Source: Desulfoscipio gibsoniae DSM 7213 (GTDB lineage: Bacteria; Bacillota; Desulfotomaculia; Desulfotomaculales; Desulfallaceae). From it: a stretch of 64,000 nt of DNA. The position numbers were made by a program, and so were the translations under genes. The number at the start of each line of letters is the position of its first letter. The stretch's first letter is position 1. Under the pieces are notes generated by a model. The model made no database searches. It was not told where the DNA came from and was given only the letters and a program-made list of their open reading frames with translations. Positions 23,848 to 33,917 of the stretch are shown piece after piece. The DNA is taken from NCBI RefSeq assembly GCF_000233715.2, contig NC_021184.1, positions 3,062,001-3,126,000 of the forward strand. Direction: 5' to 3'.

Positions 23848-25662
23848 TTACTTTAACTCAATACCAATAATCTTCATCAAAGCCAATGCATTGGTGGATT
23901 TCGAAACCCCGGGTTTAAGACGATAATCAAATGTAATTTTCCGACCGGTGATCTTATCGGTAAAATGATAATTCTTAATCAAAGGAATTTCTTCTTCCAA
24001 GCTGCTTAACTCCAGGTCGTGAGTAGATACCAGCCCAATGGTTCCCAGATCATGTAAACTCCTGATTACCGCTTTAGCGCCTAGAATTCTGTCCTTGGAA
24101 TTGGTTCCCTTGAAAATTTCATCAATTAAAAAAATCATTGGCTTACCGGTTTTACCGGCATCCACTATCAACTTTATTCTTTGCAGTTCTGCATAAAAGC
24201 TGGAAATGTTTTTCTCCAGGTTATCATTGATATGAATACTAGAATAAATATCCATAAAGCAACATTTGAACTGACCGGCACATACAGAAGCACCGGCAAA
24301 GGCAAGCACTAAATTAATACCCACAGTTCTAAGCAGAGTGCTTTTACCGGACATATTGGAACCGGTAATAAGCAAAACCGTACCCGGTTCGGACAGTTCA
24401 ACGTCATTATAAACGCGCATTTCATCCTTGATCAATGGATGTCCCAGTGCAATCCCATTAAGTTCAGGTTTGGAATCGGTTATTTCGGGCACCGCCCAAT
24501 CAGGGTGATCATGGACCAAGCCGGCCAGGCTGGATAATGCTTCAAAATCGGCCAGCACCTCAATCCAGGTTCTGAGTGAACGACCGGAACTGTTTCTCCA
24601 ATTCTCCAACATTATCACCGTTTGCAAGTCCCATAAAATGCCGATATTAATAATGGGATGCAAGCTGGAATGACGCATACCAATCCTTTCCACAATTTTA
24701 AAAAGCTGTTTAATCTGCCGTGACGGGACATCTCCACCCCTGGACAGCTTTCTCTTCAAACCCTTCAGCACTGGCGTCGTAAAATTTTCCGGTTCAACAC
24801 ATGCCAATAGTGCCGTATAACGCCGCAGCTCATTAACTGTGTTACCGGTTTTGATAAATATTTGCCCGGCGGTTTTTTCCGTTAAAGCTACGATTACTAT
24901 CTGAATCGCCAAGGTAAAAACCCAAATATACCGGGGGATAAAATGCAAGTATCCGAGGGCGGCTAAAATTAAGGTTATAATCGGAAGGAATAGAAGTAAT
25001 GATGTAAACTTGTTTGTTAATAATAGTTTAGCTTCCGCCCAATCCAGTAGTTTTTGTAAATCACCAGGTTTTCCAGGTTTGTCTAACATGCCTGTGGCCT
25101 GAAAATGTTGGCGCCAATCCAAACGTAAGCTCAGTTCTTGAATAGCTAGTTGACGGTGCTTAATTTCTTTTAAGCCGGCTGAGGAATTTAGCAATTGAGC
25201 CAACCTTTCTTCACCAACAAAAGAAGTGGTGGCATTAATGTACTGGAATAATGACCCTTGTCCAAAAATATTCAGGTCTAATGAATAACGATGTTCAGGG
25301 TCGACGAACCGCTCGCCGGTATTGGCAAACTCCAGCCATTTGCCCTCCAAACGACGCATGGCATTATCATTTATACATACTAGAGAATTTAGGTATCTGA
25401 TATGATCTTTAATCCGGTTATGTTTAATAATCATCCAAATAAAAATTAGGAGCAGTATACCAATGCAAAACAGATATACAGGTTTTGCTGATTCAAACGA
25501 ATAGGCCAGAGAAAAAACCACCGCAGCCATAAATACCAGGGGGCGCAAAAATACATATAAATCGTTTTGCTTGCTAATTGCAGATAGTTTTGACGACACT
25601 TTTTCCTTTTTAACCTGGTATTTTTTATAAATTTTATCCACTAATTTATCACCATCATTCAT
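23848..25662 (-). CDS. MutS-family ATPase with N-terminal and central membrane segments
   Basis: The 604-residue protein ends in a MutS-type ABC ATPase: Walker A LLITGSNMSGKSTLL, signature region NISSFYAELQRI, Walker B MIFLIDEIFKGTNS and the His switch LVSTHDLEL. The MutS core (lever/clamp helices) precedes it, but the mismatch-recognition domain I is absent. Instead there are hydrophobic pairs at about 38-80 and 220-265 that look like transmembrane helices. It is thus a membrane-anchored MutS relative, not the canonical mismatch repair protein. It lies 41 bp after the exporter adaptor gene on the same strand and may be co-transcribed. Its role is unknown. Confidence 0.8.
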   Translation of the reverse strand: MNDGDKLVDKIYKKYQVKKEKVSSKLSAISKQNDLYVFLRPLVFMAAVVFSLAYSFESAKPVYLFCIGILLLIFIWMIIKHNRIKDHIRYLNSLVCINDNAMRRLEGKWLEFANTGERFVDPEHRYSLDLNIFGQGSLFQYINATTSFVGEERLAQLLNSSAGLKEIKHRQLAIQELSLRLDWRQHFQATGMLDKPGKPGDLQKLLDWAEAKLLLTNKFTSLLLFLPIITLILAALGYLHFIPRYIWVFTLAIQIVIVALTEKTAGQIFIKTGNTVNELRRYTALLACVEPENFTTPVLKGLKRKLSRGGDVPSRQIKQLFKIVERIGMRHSSLHPIINIGILWDLQTVIMLENWRNSSGRSLRTWIEVLADFEALSSLAGLVHDHPDWAVPEITDSKPELNGIALGHPLIKDEMRVYNDVELSEPGTVLLITGSNMSGKSTLLRTVGINLVLAFAGASVCAGQFKCCFMDIYSSIHINDNLEKNISSFYAELQRIKLIVDAGKTGKPMIFLIDEIFKGTNSKDRILGAKAVIRSLHDLGTIGLVSTHDLELSSLEEEIPLIKNYHFTDKITGRKITFDYRLKPGVSKSTNALALMKIIGIELK

Positions 25663-25703
25663 TATAGCTATTTGATCGAAAGGCAGGTAATACCTACTTG
25701 ATT

Positions 25704-26891
25704 TTATCCCTTAATCCTGGTGTTTTCCTTTAAATCCAGGCTGCCGTCCCGAATAAGTATTTCCCCTGCTTGGAGGCCTCCGGTACTTTCAATGTTTTCC
25801 CTGTCCCCGATGCCCGTTTTTACAAGCCTGTGTTCAACCCGGTTATCTTTAACCACCATTACTTCCCTGCCGCCGTCTTTTAAGGTGCGCACGGCTTCCC
25901 TGGGTATGATTGATACGTTATGCCTGGTGGACGTCTCAATGGCCACTTTTACCTCGTACCCGGGTTTCAGGTTGGCTGAGTCATGCAGTGAGATTATAAC
26001 GGGCACCCGTCTTTGGATAACCCCAAGGGCTGATTGTTTTTCTTCAGCCTGGGGATATATTTCCATTACCTCACCGGTTAGTATCTTTGAACCGAGGACC
26101 GGGGCAGTAATTTTCACTCGCTGACCCAGGCTTACCTCACCCAGGTCGTCACTTAAGATATCCGCCTTAATTTCCAGTTGGCCAGTCACCGCCACGCTGG
26201 CCAGCAATGTGCCCGGGTTTACCACCTGTTCCTGTTTGGCCGGCAGATTTAAGACTAAACCGTCAACCGGGCTTTGCATTGTCAGCTGCCGCTCCTTGAG
26301 GTTAAGGTTCTGCAATGACTGGTTTAATCCCGACTCCTGTGCTCTGGCGCTTTCCAAAAGTTGTGTCTGTTCTTTTATGCTTTGTTCCAACGTCTCCACT
26401 TTTAAACGGGCGGATTCAAAATCAACCGCGGTCATAGCCCCGGCTGCATATAATTCCCGAGCACGTTCCAGATTGCCGGCGGCATTTTTAAGTTCCAGTT
26501 GGGTACGGTCTATAGCAGCCTGGGTGGCAGAAATTGAGGCTGTGGTTTGGTTCAATTGAGAGCGGGTATCAGTAATTTGCATGGACAGGTCCAAGTTCTC
26601 CAATACCACCAACGCCTGTCCCTTTTTCACGATCTGGCCGGTGTCCACTGATACCTGAATGACCTTGGCATTTTGGAGGGCTTGCAAGTCGTATTTGGTG
26701 GCGGGCTGAACATAACCGGTATCTTCCACAGTCTGAATTATATCCCCTGTCCTGACCTGTGCCGTTTCCGCTTCAATACCGCCCATCATAACCATTATTA
26801 TAACTGCTAACGCCAATGTTATAACGATACCTGCCAGCACAAACATTTTTTTTCTTCGTTTAGCAACCGGTTTCATAATGTACACCCCCAT
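25704..26891 (-). CDS. MacA/HlyD-like membrane fusion (adaptor) protein
   Basis: The protein (395 residues from ATG 26891, or 390 from ATG 26876, which has a better-spaced GGGGGTG site) has one N-terminal membrane anchor (MFVLAGIVITLALAVIIMVM), a biotinyl-lipoyl half-motif (DTGYVQPATKYDLQALQ), a long coiled-coil hairpin (about 85-195), the second lipoyl half (QSPVDGLVLNLPAKQEQVV) and beta-barrel/membrane-proximal domains. In Gram-positive bacteria such adaptors partner FtsX-type permeases of ABC exporters. Its first start codon overlaps the permease stop (TAATG), so translation is probably coupled. Confidence 0.87.
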   Translation of the reverse strand: MGVYIMKPVAKRRKKMFVLAGIVITLALAVIIMVMMGGIEAETAQVRTGDIIQTVEDTGYVQPATKYDLQALQNAKVIQVSVDTGQIVKKGQALVVLENLDLSMQITDTRSQLNQTTASISATQAAIDRTQLELKNAAGNLERARELYAAGAMTAVDFESARLKVETLEQSIKEQTQLLESARAQESGLNQSLQNLNLKERQLTMQSPVDGLVLNLPAKQEQVVNPGTLLASVAVTGQLEIKADILSDDLGEVSLGQRVKITAPVLGSKILTGEVMEIYPQAEEKQSALGVIQRRVPVIISLHDSANLKPGYEVKVAIETSTRHNVSIIPREAVRTLKDGGREVMVVKDNRVEHRLVKTGIGDRENIESTGGLQAGEILIRDGSLDLKENTRIKG

Positions 26892-29302
26892 TAATCTTTA
26901 TTCTTCAATACTTCCACCAGCTGAAGCTGTTTGACACCCCTGACAGCCAGCAAATGCGCAACGATAATGAAGAAAAAACCGCCCAGCACAGCATATAAAT
27001 AAGTGGCTGGATAAATTAAGACCGGATAGGTGAACAAGTCTGTACTCACCGTACTAATATAGCCCTTAACCATCAAGTAGCCAAAAGGCAATCCCAGGGC
27101 CACTCCAAGCAAAGATTGCAAAAGATTTTCCTTCAGGAGTATACCCGAGACCTCTTTTATCGAATAGCCCAGTACCCTAAGCGAGGCTAGTTCCTTTTGT
27201 CTTTCCGAGAAACTGATTACCGAAGAATTGTATACTATGGCAAAGCCCAGCAACAGGGCAAAGAAAACCATTACTGTAATGGAGTAAATCATGGCTTCCA
27301 TATTCTTATTGAAATTGTCCAGTTCCTTTTGGCGGCTGAGAATGGATGACACACCGGTCATTTCCTCCAGTTCCGCTTCAAGCCCGGCGGTGAGTGCCGG
27401 GTCCATTTTCAGCATCACACCGGATACCAGTTGTCTCTCATGTAGCAGTGAATTTGCCTGCTTAAGAGAGACGAAACAACCGCCTCCCACCAGCTGCCTG
27501 TTAATACCCATGATTTTAACCGGGGTCTGCCTTGCCGGGCCAATGCCAAGCATCGTTTCCACTTCCACCATATCGCCGACCTTTGCTCCCAGCCTGTCCG
27601 CCGTCCTCTGACTGATCAGCATGCCTTCCAGGGGTACTTCAATAGAGCGTTCTTGATGATCCGACAGCCTTTTTAAGGTGGTTCCTGGATTAATTCCCGT
27701 AATTGAATCATCTTCACTTTTACCGTTAAATTTGATTTTAACCGGTATCTCCAGCAGGGGTTCCGATCTTTGCACACCCTCAATGCGTTCTATACTCAAC
27801 AGCTCGCTTTCTTTAACCGGTGCGGTAAAGCGTACCAGGTAATCGTAGCGCTGGTTCTGGTAAAAGTGTGATTTAATCATGTAGTCCACGGCATCGATGG
27901 TAAATAACGATACCACCAGCATACCCACAGCAAAAACTACTCCCACCATAGTAATACCAAAACGCCCCAGGTTCCGGGCAGCTGATCTGATGCTCATTTT
28001 CCAGGCGGTATCCAGCCGGTGCCACAGCCATGAACAGCTTTCTACCGGTGTTCTACCGCCACCTTTGGGAGGCTCCGGGCGCATGGATTCAGCAGGGTTT
28101 ATAGTTACCACGCTGCGACACGCAGTCAAACCGGCCAGGGTGCTGATGGCGATACTGAGCACAAATCCATAGACCATGGCTTGGGTGTTAACAGCACCTA
28201 TGGTTGACGGCAGGTTGAAATACATGGCATAGGCCTGGGACATGACCGAGGCCAGGGCGAGACCCAGCAGCGTTCCTAAAATGGCACCGCATAAAGCCAC
28301 CAGTATTGAGTACCCGGTATAATGCAGTATAACTTGCCGGTTAGAGTAACCCAGAGCCTTCATTACGCCGATTTGTAAGCGCTGGTAGCGAACCATACGG
28401 CTTAGTATGACAAATTGGATAGCTGCAGCTATACCCAGAAAAATGGCAGGCATATAGCGTGATGATGCCTTCAGACCGTCCAGCTCCGCCTCCAGCATGG
28501 CGTTGCTGAGCTGTTGTTTGCGGGGATAACTGCCCAGATTGCCATATGGCTCCAGTATGTCTTCAACCTGTCCGGCCACCCGGTCGGCGTCGGCACCCGG
28601 AACCAGAGATATAAGCACCTGGTTTATCTGACCCGGCAGGTTCAATATTTGCTGCGCCCTTTCCCGGGACATCATAATTACACCGAAAGTCCTGGGATCG
28701 GGCAGCAGAGTGCCGGCGTCTTTCATTAGATAAATAAATTCAGGCCCGGTAGCGGTGCCCACCACAGTTAAAGGCACGGTCTTTCCCTCGGCCACTATGT
28801 TGACGGTATCACCATATTCCAGCAGGTTACCTTCAGCATACTGGGGATCCACCAGTATTTCGATATCCCCGGTGCGGATATGCTCCCCGGGCTGTGTAAC
28901 CACCGCATCTGCAGCAAAAAAACGGCCGGTGAGCAGTTGCAGGCTGTTAATTTCGTATTCCACGGGCAGTGTATAGCTGGTTAGGCGAGCGGTGGCCCGT
29001 TTGTTATAGTCGTTAACCAGGGTGACATCCTTTTGTATGCGCCCGGTTACCCCCGCCACCCCGGGTATGGTTTCAATTTGTCTGGTCACCTGCTGCGGGG
29101 CTTTGATTACATGAAAGTAATAGTCTGCAAAGTTATTGTCCCGGTAAAACTTTTCTTTAGATGCGTTTAAATTGTAATACGCAGTGGTCATGGCTATATA
29201 AACTGCTATACCCACCGTAACCACCGCCACCACTGCCAGGAACTGCCCCTTTGTTTTTCCGATGGTGCGCCATAACTTTTTATTCAGGGCACTCATTACC
29301 AC
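26891..29302 (-). CDS. FtsX/MacB-like ABC exporter permease
   Basis: The 803-residue membrane protein has the double FtsX layout: N-terminal helix, extracellular MacB-like periplasmic core (about 45-260), three helices (AIFLGIAAAIQFVILSRMVR and following), a linker, then another helix, second extracellular domain and three helices at the C-terminus (ITVMVFFALLLGFAIVYNSS onward). The repeated blocks YQRLQIGVMKALGYS and RQKELASLRVLGYS are FtsX coupling motifs. It overlaps the ATPase gene by 7 bases and the adaptor gene by one base. Substrate unknown: candidates include lipophilic drugs or peptides. Confidence 0.88.
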   Translation of the reverse strand: MVMSALNKKLWRTIGKTKGQFLAVVAVVTVGIAVYIAMTTAYYNLNASKEKFYRDNNFADYYFHVIKAPQQVTRQIETIPGVAGVTGRIQKDVTLVNDYNKRATARLTSYTLPVEYEINSLQLLTGRFFAADAVVTQPGEHIRTGDIEILVDPQYAEGNLLEYGDTVNIVAEGKTVPLTVVGTATGPEFIYLMKDAGTLLPDPRTFGVIMMSRERAQQILNLPGQINQVLISLVPGADADRVAGQVEDILEPYGNLGSYPRKQQLSNAMLEAELDGLKASSRYMPAIFLGIAAAIQFVILSRMVRYQRLQIGVMKALGYSNRQVILHYTGYSILVALCGAILGTLLGLALASVMSQAYAMYFNLPSTIGAVNTQAMVYGFVLSIAISTLAGLTACRSVVTINPAESMRPEPPKGGGRTPVESCSWLWHRLDTAWKMSIRSAARNLGRFGITMVGVVFAVGMLVVSLFTIDAVDYMIKSHFYQNQRYDYLVRFTAPVKESELLSIERIEGVQRSEPLLEIPVKIKFNGKSEDDSITGINPGTTLKRLSDHQERSIEVPLEGMLISQRTADRLGAKVGDMVEVETMLGIGPARQTPVKIMGINRQLVGGGCFVSLKQANSLLHERQLVSGVMLKMDPALTAGLEAELEEMTGVSSILSRQKELDNFNKNMEAMIYSITVMVFFALLLGFAIVYNSSVISFSERQKELASLRVLGYSIKEVSGILLKENLLQSLLGVALGLPFGYLMVKGYISTVSTDLFTYPVLIYPATYLYAVLGGFFFIIVAHLLAVRGVKQLQLVEVLKNKD

Positions 29303-30006
29303 TCAATCCTTTCCGGTGGCAGAGGAGTGACATTCTCCCTGATATCAGCTATGGCACCGTCCCGCATGCGCACCACCCGGTGGGCCATATCCCCGATAGG
29401 GGTATTATGGGTGACAATCACCACTGTGCTGCCCCGATCCCGGTTAATTTTAACCAGCAGGGCCAGGATAAGTTTCCCGGTCTGATAATCCAGGGCGCCG
29501 GTAGGCTCGTCACATAACAGCAGGCGAGGGTTTTTCACCGCCGCCCGGGCGATGGACACCCGCTGCTGCTCACCACCGCTCATTTGGGAGGGGAAATGGT
29601 CCATTCTATCGGCCAGTCCCACATCCTTGAGTACATCGAGCACATCCAGTGGCTCGTCCACCAAGTCAGCGGCCAGTTCCACATTTTCCCTGGCCGTCAG
29701 GTCAGGTATCAAGTTGTAAAACTGAAACACAAAACCGATTTCATTTCTTCTGTAATTAGTTAACCGCTTGTCACCGGCCAAGCTGAGATTTTCGTTCAAA
29801 AAAAGCATCTCCCCGGTGGTGGGAAGATCCATTCCGCCCATGATGTTCAGCAAAGTGCTTTTGCCCGAACCGCTGGGCCCCAAAATCACCAGTATTTCAC
29901 CCTGATAAACATCCAGGGAAGTTTCCCTCAGGGCATTAACCGTTATTTCGCCCATATGGTATGTTTTGGTTACCCGGTCAAGCCTCATCAGTACATCCAT
30001 GGTCAT
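29296..30006 (-). CDS. ABC transporter ATP-binding protein (MacB/LolD type)
   Basis: The 236-residue ATPase has Walker [15 protein letters not shown]-loop [12 protein letters not shown], signature [13 protein letters not shown], Walker [13 protein letters not shown] and switch VIVTHN. This set fits the LolD/MacB subfamily that works with FtsX-type permeases. It is the first gene of the exporter operon (ATPase, permease, adaptor, then the MutS-like gene). Start at ATG 30006; an alternative ATG lies three codons downstream. Confidence 0.92.
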   Translation of the reverse strand: MTMDVLMRLDRVTKTYHMGEITVNALRETSLDVYQGEILVILGPSGSGKSTLLNIMGGMDLPTTGEMLFLNENLSLAGDKRLTNYRRNEIGFVFQFYNLIPDLTARENVELAADLVDEPLDVLDVLKDVGLADRMDHFPSQMSGGEQQRVSIARAAVKNPRLLLCDEPTGALDYQTGKLILALLVKINRDRGSTVVIVTHNTPIGDMAHRVVRMRDGAIADIRENVTPLPPERIEW

Positions 30007-30249
30007 AACCCACGCCCTTAACGGTTTTTGGCTGTGCCATACGGCTGTCCAATAGATTGTTTTATCTCTAGTATTCGTAGTCTAATGAAGTTTACCTGCC
30101 AAATTATTTTACTTATCAACAAAATACAAGCTATGCAGGCGTGCACGATTAAAGAATATTCGAGGCTAGACCCTTGCTGTTGCAATATTGAAAAATAATC
30201 TTTAATATACAAGCATAACCAACATGCTATTTATAAGGAGGAAAAAGCA

Positions 30250-31152
30250 TTGTATTTGGTAACTTTTCTGTTTGAGAGGCAAGAAAGTCTAGGGGTATTA
30301 ACCAGCGATAGACAGCAAATCATACCCTTAGAAACCATTATTCAACAATCGACACCCGGTACCATGGTGGAGTTTATTGAAATGCTGTCACAAGATAGCG
30401 CCGGTAATAGCGACGCATATTTCGAGCAACTGCAAAAAGCAGCGGATGAAAAGAACGGCCTGTCATTGAACAGTGTAAAAGTTTTGGCGCCAATACCCCG
30501 CCCGCCGCGGGGCGTCATTTGTATGGGCAAGAATTATCAAGAACACGTCCAGGAAATAGCAGAGGCTACCAAACAAGCGGCGGATATACCCAAATACCCG
30601 GTTTATTTTCATAAAATAGTTGACCAGGCACCGGGCCACCAGGATAATATTCCCAATCACAACGCAATTACCAAAGCCCTTGATTATGAAGTGGAACTGG
30701 CCGTGGTTATCGGCAAAGAAGGTAAAAATATACCGGCTGAAAAAGCGGAGGAATACATATTTGGTTACACCATACTGAACGACATCACCGCCCGGGATTT
30801 GCAGAAACGGCATCAGCAGTGGTACAAGGGTAAAAGCCTGGACGGCACCTGCCCCATGGGACCTTATCTAGTCCACAAAAGCGCCATTGATTTCCCGCCT
30901 GCCTTAAACATACAGTGTTATGTAAACGGTGAATTACGGCAAAACGATAATACCCGCAATCTTATCTATGATATCCCCCACATTATCAGCGACTTTTCCC
31001 GAGGCCTAACGCTGAAACCGGGCGATATAATATCCACAGGCACTCCCTCGGGCGTGGGAATGGGGTTCAAACCTTTTAAATTTTTGAAAAGCGGGGATAA
31101 AATTGATTGTAATATTGAACAGATTGGCACACTAACAAATATTGTAGAATGA
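30250..31152 (+). CDS. Fumarylacetoacetate hydrolase (FAH)-family protein
   Basis: The 300-residue product starts at TTG 30250 behind ATAAGGAGGAAAAAGCA. The C-terminal two-thirds is the FAH fold with ICMGKNYQEH, the metal-binding acidic residues in DYEVELAVVIGKEG (Glu pair), NDITARDLQKRHQQW, KSLDGTCPMGPYLV and GDIISTGTPSGVG. Members act as 2-keto-4-pentenoate hydratases, acylpyruvases or oxaloacetate decarboxylases on keto acids. The substrate cannot be named from sequence. It is followed by an M42 peptidase gene 36 bp away, possibly in one transcript. Confidence 0.87.
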   Translation: MYLVTFLFERQESLGVLTSDRQQIIPLETIIQQSTPGTMVEFIEMLSQDSAGNSDAYFEQLQKAADEKNGLSLNSVKVLAPIPRPPRGVICMGKNYQEHVQEIAEATKQAADIPKYPVYFHKIVDQAPGHQDNIPNHNAITKALDYEVELAVVIGKEGKNIPAEKAEEYIFGYTILNDITARDLQKRHQQWYKGKSLDGTCPMGPYLVHKSAIDFPPALNIQCYVNGELRQNDNTRNLIYDIPHIISDFSRGLTLKPGDIISTGTPSGVGMGFKPFKFLKSGDKIDCNIEQIGTLTNIVE

Positions 31153-31188
31153 TCTAGCATTTCATTTTAACCCAAAGGGGTGTTACAC

Positions 31189-32304
31189 TTGGCGGTTAAT
31201 ATTAACGATGCGCTGAGAAATGAAATTGTCGATCTGCTGCGAGAGCTGATACCCGTAGCGGGTGTTACGGGGTTTGAGGATGCGATCAGGGAAAAAATTA
31301 TAAATTTGCTGGAGCCCACCGGCCTGCAGATGAGCACTGATCATATGGGCAACCTTTACGGCACTGTGCCGGGCAAAAAAAGCGGCGGCACCAAACTTCC
31401 CAGGGTAATGATTTGCGCTCACATGGATGAAGTAGGTTATGTGGTCAGCAACATTGACGCCCAGGGGTTCATTTATCTTTATCCATTGGGCGGCATACCT
31501 GAATACTTAGGACCGGGTGAATGGGTGTCGCTGCATACCGGTTCAGGAGTCGTCCAGGGGAGTGTAGGCATGCACCCGCCTCACCTGCCGGTGACGGGAC
31601 AGCGGGAGATTTTCGTGGACGTGGGAGCGCAAAACAAGGCTGAGGTACTGCAAATGGGGATTTCTACCGGCACGCCGGTAACCTTTACCCATAGTTTTTA
31701 CCAACTCAACGAAAACCGGGTGATGGGCAGGTGTCTTGATGACCGGATGGGCTGCGCCGTTCTGATAGCCCTTTTAAACACGTTGTCTACTGACCCTGTT
31801 GAGGCCGAAGTCACCGGGGTGTTCTCCAGCACTGAAGAGCACGGCATGCCGCCAGGCAGCGGTCCATCCTACGTGCACGGGTCCCGCGGTGCTCTGGTTG
31901 CAGCCATGAAAATAAAACCGGACTTTGCCGTGGTGGTGGACAGCATGGTATGCAGCGATATACCCGGCATTCCCACCCACCTTCGCCAAATCAGCCTGGG
32001 TCAGGGTGTGGCGCTGCGCTTGGTGGACGATCTGGCTATTATGCGCCCGCCCATGCGCACCTTTTTAAAGGAAACGGCTAAATCAGCCGGTGTTACCATA
32101 CAAGAAGGCATATCACGTTCTTATACCGACACGTCGGCAATCCAGCTTTTCGATATCCCGGTGGCAACCCTGGGTATACCTTTGCGCTATGCCCATGCTC
32201 CCGCCCAAATAGCCGACATTAATGATCTGGTGCAAACAACACAATTTATGAAGGTCATTGCGCAAAAAGCCGGGCAATATTTGTTTAATTTTAATAAAAA
32301 ATAA
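31189..32304 (+). CDS. M42-family metallopeptidase (glutamyl aminopeptidase/FrvX-like)
   Basis: The protein of about 371 residues shows the M42 metal ligands: His in ICAHMDEVGYVV, the bridging Asp in GRCLDDRMGCAVL, the catalytic Glu pair in FSSTEEHGMPP, Asp in DFAVVVDSM, and the C-terminal His in LRYAHAPAQIADI. M42 enzymes form dodecameric cobalt- or zinc-dependent aminopeptidases that finish peptide breakdown in the cytoplasm. TTG at 31189 is preferred because AAAGGGGTG lies 7 bases upstream; a GTG at 31180 would overlap that site. Confidence 0.88.
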   Translation: MAVNINDALRNEIVDLLRELIPVAGVTGFEDAIREKIINLLEPTGLQMSTDHMGNLYGTVPGKKSGGTKLPRVMICAHMDEVGYVVSNIDAQGFIYLYPLGGIPEYLGPGEWVSLHTGSGVVQGSVGMHPPHLPVTGQREIFVDVGAQNKAEVLQMGISTGTPVTFTHSFYQLNENRVMGRCLDDRMGCAVLIALLNTLSTDPVEAEVTGVFSSTEEHGMPPGSGPSYVHGSRGALVAAMKIKPDFAVVVDSMVCSDIPGIPTHLRQISLGQGVALRLVDDLAIMRPPMRTFLKETAKSAGVTIQEGISRSYTDTSAIQLFDIPVATLGIPLRYAHAPAQIADINDLVQTTQFMKVIAQKAGQYLFNFNKK

Positions 32305-32399
32305 CTTACAGGTATAGTAAATGAATTTCAACAAATACTAGCAGATGAACTTGCTTAACCCTTAATCATTTCCAAACACCCAAAGGAGGCAGGCTAATT

Positions 32400-32573
32400 A
32401 TGGCCAGAAGGCGCGGCAGCATTATGTCGGACAAGCTGAAGATGGAGTTAGCCGGAGAACTTGGGGTTGCCGATATTGTACGTGCAGAAGGCGGTTTCGG
32501 CAGTGTTTCGTCAAGGGACTGCGGTAATATGGTCCGCCTGGCTATACAAAGGGCAGAACAGTCAATGGTTTAG
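32400..32573 (+). CDS. Alpha/beta-type small acid-soluble spore protein
   Basis: A 57-residue protein behind AAAGGAGG. It carries the family segments LKMELAGELGVADIV and the DNA-binding GGFGSVSSRDCGNMV with RLAIQRAEQ. These proteins coat and protect DNA in dormant spores and are degraded by the Gpr protease at germination, usually at an E-[IF]-A site; here the matching segment is ELAGELG. Expression is expected in the forespore under sigma-G. It shows that the organism forms, or descends from, endospores. A strong terminator follows. Confidence 0.85.
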   Translation: MARRRGSIMSDKLKMELAGELGVADIVRAEGGFGSVSSRDCGNMVRLAIQRAEQSMV

Positions 32574-32587
32574 GGAAGCAGGTTCAG

Positions 32588-32614
32588 GGATGCGCTAAAT
32601 AGCGCATCCTTTTT
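32588..32614 (+). terminator. Rho-independent terminator of the spore-protein gene
   Basis: GGATGCGCT and AGCGCATCC (9-bp stem, AAAT loop) are followed by TTTTTG. Confidence 0.9.
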
Positions 32615-32741
32615 GTTTGCCGGGTGACAAATGGAGATGGTTCTTGCTTGCCACACTTGCTCTTTAGTTAATCAGCATAATCTGCTACAATATATAGTGT
32701 ACCATTTTGACACATAATCTTACATGATGTGGGGTGGCGAC

Positions 32742-33905
32742 ATGAACAGGATCAATATGAATATTAGCAAATTTGTTGCACCGGAAATAATCTTCGGCCT
32801 GGATGCCATCGGCCAGGTGGGAGAAAGTGCGCTGCGCCTGGGCGCCAAAAAGATTTTTGTAGTTACAGACTACGGTGTAAAAAACCACAGCTGGGTGAAT
32901 AAAGTTTTGCAATACCTGGATCAGGCGGGATTAGAATGCCAGGTATGGTATGACATAACCAGCAACCCCAAGGATACCGAAGTGGCCAGGGGGGCCGAGG
33001 AATACCTGGCCTCTGAATGCGATGCCATAGTAGCCGTGGGTGGCGGAAGTCCAATAGACGCGGCCAAGGCCATGGCCATCATTGCTACCAACGGCGGCCA
33101 AATCCAGGATTATGAGGGTATCAATAAAATCACCCGGCCGCTGCCACCCATGCTTATGGTACCTTCCACCGCAGGTTCAGGCTCTGAGGTATCCCAGTTC
33201 GCCATTATAGTAGACAAGCAGCGCAAGAAAAAAATAGCCATCATATCCAGATCCCTGGTGCCGGACATTGCCATTATCGACCCGCAACTACTGCAAACCA
33301 AGGATGCACAGCTTACTGCAGCCACCGGAGTAGATGCCCTGAGCCACGCCATTGAATCTTATGTTTCACTGGCTGCCAACCAGTTAACTGATGTCCGGGC
33401 CATAGAGGCCATAAGATTAATAGCCGAAAATCTGAGAGAATCAGTGGCCTGCCGGACCAATATGCAGGCTAAATCCGCCATGGCTATGGCCAGTTTGCAG
33501 GCCGGCCTGGCCTTTTCCAATGCCATATTAGGTGCTACCCATGCCATGACCCACCAGGTGGACGGCCTGCTTGATCTGCACCATGGGGAAACCAATGCTA
33601 TTTTGCTGCCCCATGTCATGGAATTTAACTTAATATCCTGCGCAGATAAGTACCGACAAGTAGCTATAGCCATGGGCGAAAACGTAACCGGCCTCAACAA
33701 ACAGGACGCGGCCCAAAGGGCCATTAGCGCTGTGCGTCGCCTGGCACGGGATATCGGTATCGACTACGGGCTTTCCGCCATGGGCTTCAGGGAGGAGTAT
33801 ATACCCGAGCTGAGTAAAAACGCCCTGCATGATGCCTGTATCATAACCAACCCCAGGGACGCCAATGCTGACGATTTAGCCCGCATTTTTTATAAGGCTT
33901 TGTAA
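32742..33905 (+). CDS. Iron-containing alcohol dehydrogenase 1
   Basis: The 387-residue protein belongs to the Fe-ADH (type III) family: nucleotide-binding VGGGSPIDAAKAMA, then AGSGSEVSQFAII, and metal-binding His/Asp residues in LSHAIESYVS (about 195-205), ATHAMTHQVDGLLDLHHGE (His ligands). It oxidises or reduces primary alcohols/aldehydes with NAD(P). ATG 32742 lies behind GGGGTGG. It is 12 bp ahead of the sensor kinase gene, so enzyme and two-component system probably share a transcript. It is about 30-40 percent similar by eye to the second Fe-ADH at 37715. Confidence 0.88.
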   Translation: MNRINMNISKFVAPEIIFGLDAIGQVGESALRLGAKKIFVVTDYGVKNHSWVNKVLQYLDQAGLECQVWYDITSNPKDTEVARGAEEYLASECDAIVAVGGGSPIDAAKAMAIIATNGGQIQDYEGINKITRPLPPMLMVPSTAGSGSEVSQFAIIVDKQRKKKIAIISRSLVPDIAIIDPQLLQTKDAQLTAATGVDALSHAIESYVSLAANQLTDVRAIEAIRLIAENLRESVACRTNMQAKSAMAMASLQAGLAFSNAILGATHAMTHQVDGLLDLHHGETNAILLPHVMEFNLISCADKYRQVAIAMGENVTGLNKQDAAQRAISAVRRLARDIGIDYGLSAMGFREEYIPELSKNALHDACIITNPRDANADDLARIFYKAL

Positions 33906-33917
33906 GGAGGATTGAAG

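Noticed and set aside
30018-30212. 64-codon minus-strand frame between the ABC ATPase gene and the FAH gene
   Set aside because: It has no ribosome site, an atypical composition and no recognised motif; it lies where divergent promoters are expected.
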